The notes beneath the pieces are model-generated. The model was not told where the DNA came from and made no database searches. It saw only the letters and a list, made by a program, of their open reading frames with translations. A stretch of DNA of 44,796 nucleotides from an uncultured Merdimonas sp. (GTDB taxonomy: Bacteria; Bacillota; Clostridia; Lachnospirales; Lachnospiraceae): assembly GCA_944375725.1 (NCBI GenBank), contig CALWAZ010000120.1:1-44796 (forward strand), read 5' to 3'. Positions 40,217 through 44,796 of the stretch are shown in pieces. Made by a program: the position numbers and the translations under genes. The number at the start of each line of letters is the position of its first letter. Position 1 is the first letter of the stretch.

Positions 40217-42856
40217 GTGAAAGAATATCTGGAAAGCGTGGAAGAAGTATTGAAGGAGCAGAATTCTTCTGAGGAAGGCTTAAGCTCCCAGGAGGCCGAA
40301 AAAAGGCTTGCTGAATTTGGAAGAAACCGCCTGGAAGAAGGGAAAAAGGATTCCCTGCTGAAGCGGTTCTTAAATGAGCTGGCAGACCCGATGATCATTA
40401 TTTTGATTGTGGCGGCTGTCATTTCCGGTATCACAGCGGCTTATGAGGGAGAGTCCTTCGCGGATGTCATCATTATCATGGCCGTGGTTATTATCAACGC
40501 GGTTCTCGGCGTGGTGCAGGAGAGCAAAGCTGAAGCCGCCATTGCGGCTCTGCAGGAGATTGCGGCGGCAACCAGCAGAGTGATGCGTGACGGAAAGGTT
40601 GTTACTTTAAAGAGTGAAGAGCTGGTGCCCGGCGATGTGGTTCTGCTGGAGGCGGGAGACGCGGTTCCGGCGGATGGCCGTATCATTGAATGCGCCAGCA
40701 TGAAGATTGAGGAGGCGGCCCTGACCGGAGAGTCTGTTCCGGTCAATAAGCTGGTAGGGCTGCTGCAGCTGGACGGACAGAAGGATGTTCCCCTGGGAGA
40801 CCGCAAAAACATGGTCTATATGGGTTCTACTGTGGTATATGGCCGCGGCAAGGCTGTCATTACCGGAACCGGTATGAATACGGAGATGGGCAAGATTGCC
40901 TCTGCTCTGGCGCAGGCTCAGGACGAGGAAACTCCGCTGCAGCTGAAGCTGAATCAGCTCAGCAAGATCCTCACGGTGCTGGTAGTGGGCATCTGTATTG
41001 TGATTTTCGCGGTAGGGCTTTTGAGATCCGGTATCAGCGGAGACGCGATTCTGGATACCTTCATGGTAGCTGTATCCCTGGCAGTAGCGGCGATTCCCGA
41101 AGGACTGGCAGCCGTGGTAACCATTGTGCTTTCCATCGGCGTGACGAATATGTCCAGGCGCAACGCGATTATTCGAAAGCTGACCGCAGTGGAGACACTG
41201 GGATGTACCCAGATTATCTGTTCTGATAAGACTGGTACGCTGACCCAGAATAAGATGACGGTCGTAGAGCATGTGGCTGAGGATGAGAAAGAGCTTGAGA
41301 TTGGCATGGCCCTCTGTTCTGACGCGGAATGGGACGCGGAGGCAGGCCAGGCGGTCGGCGAGCCTACCGAGTGCGCCCTTGTTAATGACGCGGCGAAAAA
41401 CGGCTATGAGAAGACCCAGCTCAAGGAAGAATATCCCCGCGTGGGCGAGGCTCCCTTTGATTCTATGCGTAAGATGATGTCTACGGTTCATCAGACAAAG
41501 GATGGAAAAGTCGTCCAGTATACCAAGGGAGCGCCGGACGAGGTGCTGAAGCGCTGTACTCATGTGATGAAGGATGGACAGCCGGTGCCGATGACAGAGG
41601 AGATCAAAGCCTCTATCCTGGCTTCCAATAAAGCTATGGCCGATAAGGCGCTGCGCGTGCTTTGCTGCGCGAGAAGAGACTGGGACGCGGTTCCGGAAAA
41701 TACGGAGCCGGAAGCTCTGGAGCAGGATCTGACTTACCTGGGGCTTTCCGGTATGATCGATCCGGTCCGCCCGGAGGTAAAGGCCGCGATCGTGGAATGC
41801 CGCGAGGCGGGCATCCGTCCGATTATGATCACCGGAGACCACAAGGATACAGCGGTAGCCATCGGTATGGAGCTCGGAATTATCACAAGCCCTGATCAGG
41901 CTATTACCGGCGCGCAGCTGGATGAGATGAGCGATGAGGAATTCAACCGCCGGATTGAAGAGTTTTCCGTATATGCCCGTGTACAGCCCGAGCATAAGGT
42001 GCGTATTGTCAAGGGCTGGAAGGCGAAGGGCATGATTACTGCCATGACCGGCGACGGTGTCAATGACGCGCCTTCCATCAAGAGCGCGGATATCGGTATC
42101 GGCATGGGTATTACAGGAACTGACGTTACCAAGAATGTGGCGGATATGGTTCTGGCGGACGACAACTTTGCCACCATCGTATCTGCGGTAGAGGAAGGAC
42201 GCCGGATTTACGCAAATATCCGTAAGGCGATTCAGTTCCTTCTGGCTTCCAACCTGGCCGAGGTGCTGGCGATTTTCTTCGCGACCCTGATTGGCTTTAC
42301 GATTCTGGAGCCGGTGCACCTGCTCTGGATCAACCTGATCACAGACTGCTTCCCGGCGCTGGCTCTTGGTATGGAGAAGAGCGAGGCGGATATCATGAAG
42401 CGTAAGCCCCGCGATCCGAAGGAAGGCATTTTTGCCGGCGGCATGGGATTTGACGTATTTTTCCAGGGACTGATTGTAACAGCGCTTGTAATGGTATCCT
42501 ATCTGCTGGGCCACTACATTGAAAGCGGCGTCTGGGAGTTTGTAAACAGCCCGGACGGTACGACGATGGCGTTCCTGACTCTGTCCATGGTGGAAATCTG
42601 CCATTCTCTGAATATGAGAAGCCGCCGCGGTTCTATCTTTAAGCTGACGAATCACAACTGGTTCCTCTATGGAGCGATGATTGTATCTCTGATTCTGACA
42701 ACAGTGGTAATCGAGGTTCCGTTTATTGCAAACGCGTTCCAGTTCACACCGATTGATCTGGAAGAGTACGCGATTGCTCTGGGACTTGCGATTGTCATCA
42801 TTCCGATTATGGAGGTTGTGAAGGCAGTGCAGAGAAAGGTTGAGAAAGCAGCGTAA
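40217..42856 (+). CDS. P2-type cation-transporting ATPase, likely Mn2+ (or Ca2+) exporter
   Basis: This 879-residue integral membrane pump has all P-type motifs: TGES in the actuator domain, PEGL in M4, the phosphorylated Asp in SDKTGTLTQNKMTV (D337), MITGDHKDTA and TGDGVNDAPSIKSADIGIGMG. M5-M6 residues NLAEVLAIF and LWINLITDCFPALALG resemble the SERCA-type Ca2+/Mn2+ group. The start is GTG 40217 behind AGGAGGAAAT; the ATG two bases earlier runs into a stop. By family alone the ion could be Ca2+ or Mn2+. The yybP-ykoY riboswitch upstream makes Mn2+ export the better prediction. Confidence 0.93.
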   Translation: MKEYLESVEEVLKEQNSSEEGLSSQEAEKRLAEFGRNRLEEGKKDSLLKRFLNELADPMIIILIVAAVISGITAAYEGESFADVIIIMAVVIINAVLGVVQESKAEAAIAALQEIAAATSRVMRDGKVVTLKSEELVPGDVVLLEAGDAVPADGRIIECASMKIEEAALTGESVPVNKLVGLLQLDGQKDVPLGDRKNMVYMGSTVVYGRGKAVITGTGMNTEMGKIASALAQAQDEETPLQLKLNQLSKILTVLVVGICIVIFAVGLLRSGISGDAILDTFMVAVSLAVAAIPEGLAAVVTIVLSIGVTNMSRRNAIIRKLTAVETLGCTQIICSDKTGTLTQNKMTVVEHVAEDEKELEIGMALCSDAEWDAEAGQAVGEPTECALVNDAAKNGYEKTQLKEEYPRVGEAPFDSMRKMMSTVHQTKDGKVVQYTKGAPDEVLKRCTHVMKDGQPVPMTEEIKASILASNKAMADKALRVLCCARRDWDAVPENTEPEALEQDLTYLGLSGMIDPVRPEVKAAIVECREAGIRPIMITGDHKDTAVAIGMELGIITSPDQAITGAQLDEMSDEEFNRRIEEFSVYARVQPEHKVRIVKGWKAKGMITAMTGDGVNDAPSIKSADIGIGMGITGTDVTKNVADMVLADDNFATIVSAVEEGRRIYANIRKAIQFLLASNLAEVLAIFFATLIGFTILEPVHLLWINLITDCFPALALGMEKSEADIMKRKPRDPKEGIFAGGMGFDVFFQGLIVTALVMVSYLLGHYIESGVWEFVNSPDGTTMAFLTLSMVEICHSLNMRSRRGSIFKLTNHNWFLYGAMIVSLILTTVVIEVPFIANAFQFTPIDLEEYAIALGLAIVIIPIMEVVKAVQRKVEKAA

Positions 42857-42890
42857 CAGACTGGTGAATTTTTCAAAACAGATATAAAAA

Positions 42891-42935
42891 GAAATGCCGC
42901 TCCGGCATCCGAAAAGGATGAGGGAGCGGCATTTC
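42891..42935 (-). terminator. Terminator between the ATPase and HD-domain genes
   Basis: Perfect 13-bp arms (42891-42903 and 42923-42935) with an inner GCATCC/GGATG stem are followed on the minus strand by TTTTTAT. It ends the HD-domain gene and may also stop ATPase transcripts. Confidence 0.85.
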
Positions 42936-42945
42936 TGCGTGTATT

Positions 42946-43440
42946 TCAGAAAAAACGGCTGATTTTCTGATACCTGCTGGCGCGTGTCAGAGTTTCGCTC
43001 AAAGCGCAGAGCTTGTCCGCGGCGCAGAGAATCATGCTTTCCGGGCAGGCGGGCGGTATCAGATTCAAGGGAAACATATGGCGCAGAATCATATCCCTTT
43101 CAATTTCTCCCAGAGCAAAATCCCGGGACGCATTTTCAAAGGCCCGCCTTGCGTGGAAGAAACCGTGGAGGCGGTGGCTCCTGTCGGGAATATGCCAGTC
43201 GTAGAGAAAATAATCGTGCAGGAGGGCGCCCCGAATCAGGGCCCTTTCATTCAGCTGGATTCCGAGCCGGACCCGAAGAATCCTGGCGATCCGGATGCAG
43301 GTACAGGCTGCCGCGACAGAATGAGTGAAGACAGACACTTTCCCATGCTGCAGAAACTGCTTTTCGGACTGCATGTTAGGAGAAAAGAGTATGTCAGCCC
43401 CATGTTTTAACAGGATTTTGCGGTATATGGATTCATTCAT
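42946..43440 (-). CDS. HD-domain protein (putative phosphohydrolase)
   Basis: This 164-residue cytoplasmic protein has the HD metal-site pattern: His in the VFTHSV segment (about residue 40), His-Asp in LLHDYFLYDWH (about 74-75), and Asp in CAADKLCAL (about 142). The substrate could be a nucleotide or a small phosphoester and is not known. The ATG at 43440 follows AAGGAG with a spacing of about 10 nt. It lies just downstream of the oxidoreductase gene on the same strand. Confidence 0.87.
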   Translation of the reverse strand: MNESIYRKILLKHGADILFSPNMQSEKQFLQHGKVSVFTHSVAAACTCIRIARILRVRLGIQLNERALIRGALLHDYFLYDWHIPDRSHRLHGFFHARRAFENASRDFALGEIERDMILRHMFPLNLIPPACPESMILCAADKLCALSETLTRASRYQKISRFF

Positions 43441-43501
43441 TATCTGGATGCTCCTTATTTTTTATTTTTACAGAGCGCAGAGAGCGCATTTTCCAAACTG
43501 T

Positions 43502-44482
43502 TTATGGATTCCACAGCTTATGGATCTCATGCAGCACCCGGACGGCCCGGACCGTCATTTCTTCTGTCATAACCGGGCTTTCCACAAGCCCCTGACGGAT
43601 ACACTGCTCCGCGTGCATGACTTCATACATCAGCTCATATTCGCAGGGCTCCTCCAGAACTACAGGTTCCCGGGCCCGATCCTTATAATGAAGCAGGGCC
43701 TTTCTTGCTTTCCAGTAATCCGGAATCTCAATATATCCTTTTTCCCCGTAAAGATATCCGGTATGGATGGTATCGGAACGGATGCTGGTCTTATTGGTAT
43801 AAAGAGTGTCATTTTCCATGCGGACAATCATGGAGAACTGATCCTCCACGCCGCTTCTGCTCCGGGTACAGAGCCCGGTCCAATCTGCGGCGTAGCAGTC
43901 CAGAAGATACTGCATAAGCTCCAGGCTGTAGCCGGCATTTCCGTAAAGTGGCCCGCCGCCCTTTGCCGCGTCGAAAAACCAGCCGTTGTATCCGGGATCA
44001 AAAGAACTGGAAAAATCAGCCATGGTAATACGTCCGAAGGCTCCGTTCTGAATCAGGTTTTTCAGTTTCTGCATAACCGGGAGAAAGACTACCTTCTGCA
44101 TTTCCATCAGAAACAGGCCTTTCTTCCGGGCCAGCGAAAACAGTTCTTCCGCCTGTGAGGGGTCCAGGGTAAAGGGCTTTTCGCAGAGTACGTGCCTGCC
44201 GGCCTCCAGAGCCAGCTTCGCGTAATGATAGTGTCTGCTGTTTATCATGGCGATGTAGATGATATCTGCCTCTTTGGACTCTATCAGTTCCTCATAGCTT
44301 CCGAATGCCTTTGGAATGTTCCAGAGCAGGGCTTTCTGCCGGGCATTTTCAGGATTGCGGGAGGCTATGGCGGAGATCGTGCAGCCCTCTCCGGGAAGGG
44401 CCGTGGATTCGGCGGCGCGTACCGCGCCGATCAGCCGGGGGACTATGGAGGCAGTACTCAAAATTCCGATGCGTAGTTTCAT
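43502..44482 (-). CDS. Gfo/Idh/MocA-family oxidoreductase
   Basis: This 326-residue NAD(P)-dependent dehydrogenase has an N-terminal Rossmann domain (IGILSTASIVPRLIGA; the glycine motif is relaxed) and the family EKP motif in VLCEKPFTLDP. A C-terminal substrate domain with YGEKGYIEIP follows. Members oxidise sugars, inositols or dihydrodiols. The start at 44482 follows GAAAGGAATC. It has its own promoter and a palindrome at its start site. Confidence 0.92.
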   Translation of the reverse strand: MKLRIGILSTASIVPRLIGAVRAAESTALPGEGCTISAIASRNPENARQKALLWNIPKAFGSYEELIESKEADIIYIAMINSRHYHYAKLALEAGRHVLCEKPFTLDPSQAEELFSLARKKGLFLMEMQKVVFLPVMQKLKNLIQNGAFGRITMADFSSSFDPGYNGWFFDAAKGGGPLYGNAGYSLELMQYLLDCYAADWTGLCTRSRSGVEDQFSMIVRMENDTLYTNKTSIRSDTIHTGYLYGEKGYIEIPDYWKARKALLHYKDRAREPVVLEEPCEYELMYEVMHAEQCIRQGLVESPVMTEEMTVRAVRVLHEIHKLWNP

Positions 44483-44553
44483 GAAAGATTCCTTTCTGGA
44501 AGAGGCTTCCGATCTTTAAGGTCCGGAGGCTGCTGCCTGAAGAGCCGGCCCCC

Positions 44554-44600
44554 ATTCTGTGTTACCCTTACAGAATAGAAAAAATTATGGAATGCGTCAA
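44554..44600 (-). promoter_or_regulatory. Promoter and palindromic operator of the oxidoreductase gene
   Basis: On the minus strand TTGACG (44595-44600) and TATTCT (44572-44577) are 17 bp apart. ATTCTGT (44554-44560) and ACAGAAT (44570-44576) form a perfect 7-bp inverted repeat that overlaps the -10 box and start site, a position suited to a repressor. No candidate repressor gene is seen beside it. Confidence 0.6.
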
Positions 44601-44715
44601 GACATATCTGCCGGCGGCGGAATTCCGCGCTGAAACAGCCCTTCTCCAGGACCTTCTATAAGCACGGCAACCGAATACCGATTAGAATATATTATAAGAT
44701 TCCGCCGCGGCCGCC

Positions 44716-44744
44716 TTGCTTTTCCAAAAATCTTAGTATATAAT
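44716..44744 (+). promoter_or_regulatory. Promoter leading out of the window
   Basis: TTGCTT (44716-44721) and TATAAT (44739-44744) are 17 bp apart. A short GCGTCT/AGACGC hairpin follows about 14 bp downstream, perhaps the start of a structured leader of a gene beyond the window. The stretch 44601-44715 shows nothing else. Confidence 0.6.
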
Positions 44745-44796
44745 TTTCACGTAACAGCGTCTCGGAAAGACGCCAGACTATGAACAAAATCAGAAA

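Noticed and set aside
40607-42655. 682-codon open frame opposite the P-type ATPase gene
   Set aside because: It is antisense to a gene with all P-type motifs, and its translation is His/Arg/Leu-rich without domains.
1-44796. CRISPR arrays, tRNA genes and insertion sequences
   Set aside because: I saw no regularly spaced repeats, no tRNA cloverleaf patterns and no transposase-like protein; a tRNA scan was not possible.

Overview
The window is chromosomal DNA from an anaerobic, spore-forming Firmicute, most likely a gut Lachnospiraceae of the Blautia/acetogen type. The evidence is the CotJA-CotJB-CotJC spore coat cluster, a corrinoid/tetrahydrofolate methyl-transfer cluster of the kind acetogens use for O-demethylation, a very large 2-hydroxyacyl-CoA dehydratase activase-like protein, and Firmicute-type promoters and ribosome binding sites. 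Genus is inference; no taxonomic search was possible.

Layout. 1-116 is the 3' end of a 23S rRNA, with a terminator and no 5S gene after it. 394-12959 is an accessory block devoted to corrinoid-dependent methyl transfer: a UroD-fold methyltransferase with HxC...C zinc ligands, a PocR-AraC regulator, a corrinoid protein, a cobalamin riboswitch, a reductive corrinoid activator, a second PocR-AraC regulator, a SorC-type sugar-phosphate regulator, an UlaA-type PTS IIC plus IIB, a small membrane protein, a second UroD-fold methyltransferase and a methyl-THF methyltransferase. These make up every component of a methyltransferase-I / corrinoid protein / methyltransferase-II / activator system. The unusual part is that a PTS permease and a SorC regulator sit in the same block, which suggests that the methyl donor is a sugar-like compound imported and phosphorylated by the PTS. 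This is the best candidate here for an undescribed system.

13060-18093 holds housekeeping genes: a CPBP protease, hisH, hisF, a membrane protein, ung and a D-2-hydroxyacid dehydrogenase. 18214-19266 is an XRE regulator/membrane protein pair with a clear palindromic operator, followed by a frameshifted lipoprotein remnant. 19382-23827 (minus) is a giant double-ASKHA activase. 24040-29822 holds a LysM peptide, a rhomboid-like protein without catalytic motifs, a formate/nitrite transporter, an aldose epimerase, the cotJABC operon and a LysR regulator. The LysR gene is divergent from a lysA-type decarboxylase across a palindromic operator. 31517-39675 holds pyruvate kinase, mutS, mutL, a glycosyltransferase fused to a MarR-like DNA-binding domain, and a small Cys-containing protein. 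39723-42856 is a yybP-ykoY-type (Mn2+) riboswitch ahead of a P2-type cation ATPase, which is therefore probably a manganese exporter. The window closes with an HD-domain protein and a Gfo/Idh/MocA oxidoreductase on the minus strand, and a promoter leading out of the window.

How the parts work together. In the methyl-transfer block, MT1 would move a methyl group from the substrate to Co(I) of the corrinoid protein, MT2 would pass it to tetrahydrofolate for the Wood-Ljungdahl pathway, and the activator would rescue oxidised Co(II). Regulation looks layered: two PocR-AraC proteins (a recurring TTACCAAA motif lies in several promoters of the block), the SorC protein, and the cobalamin riboswitch directly in front of the activator gene.
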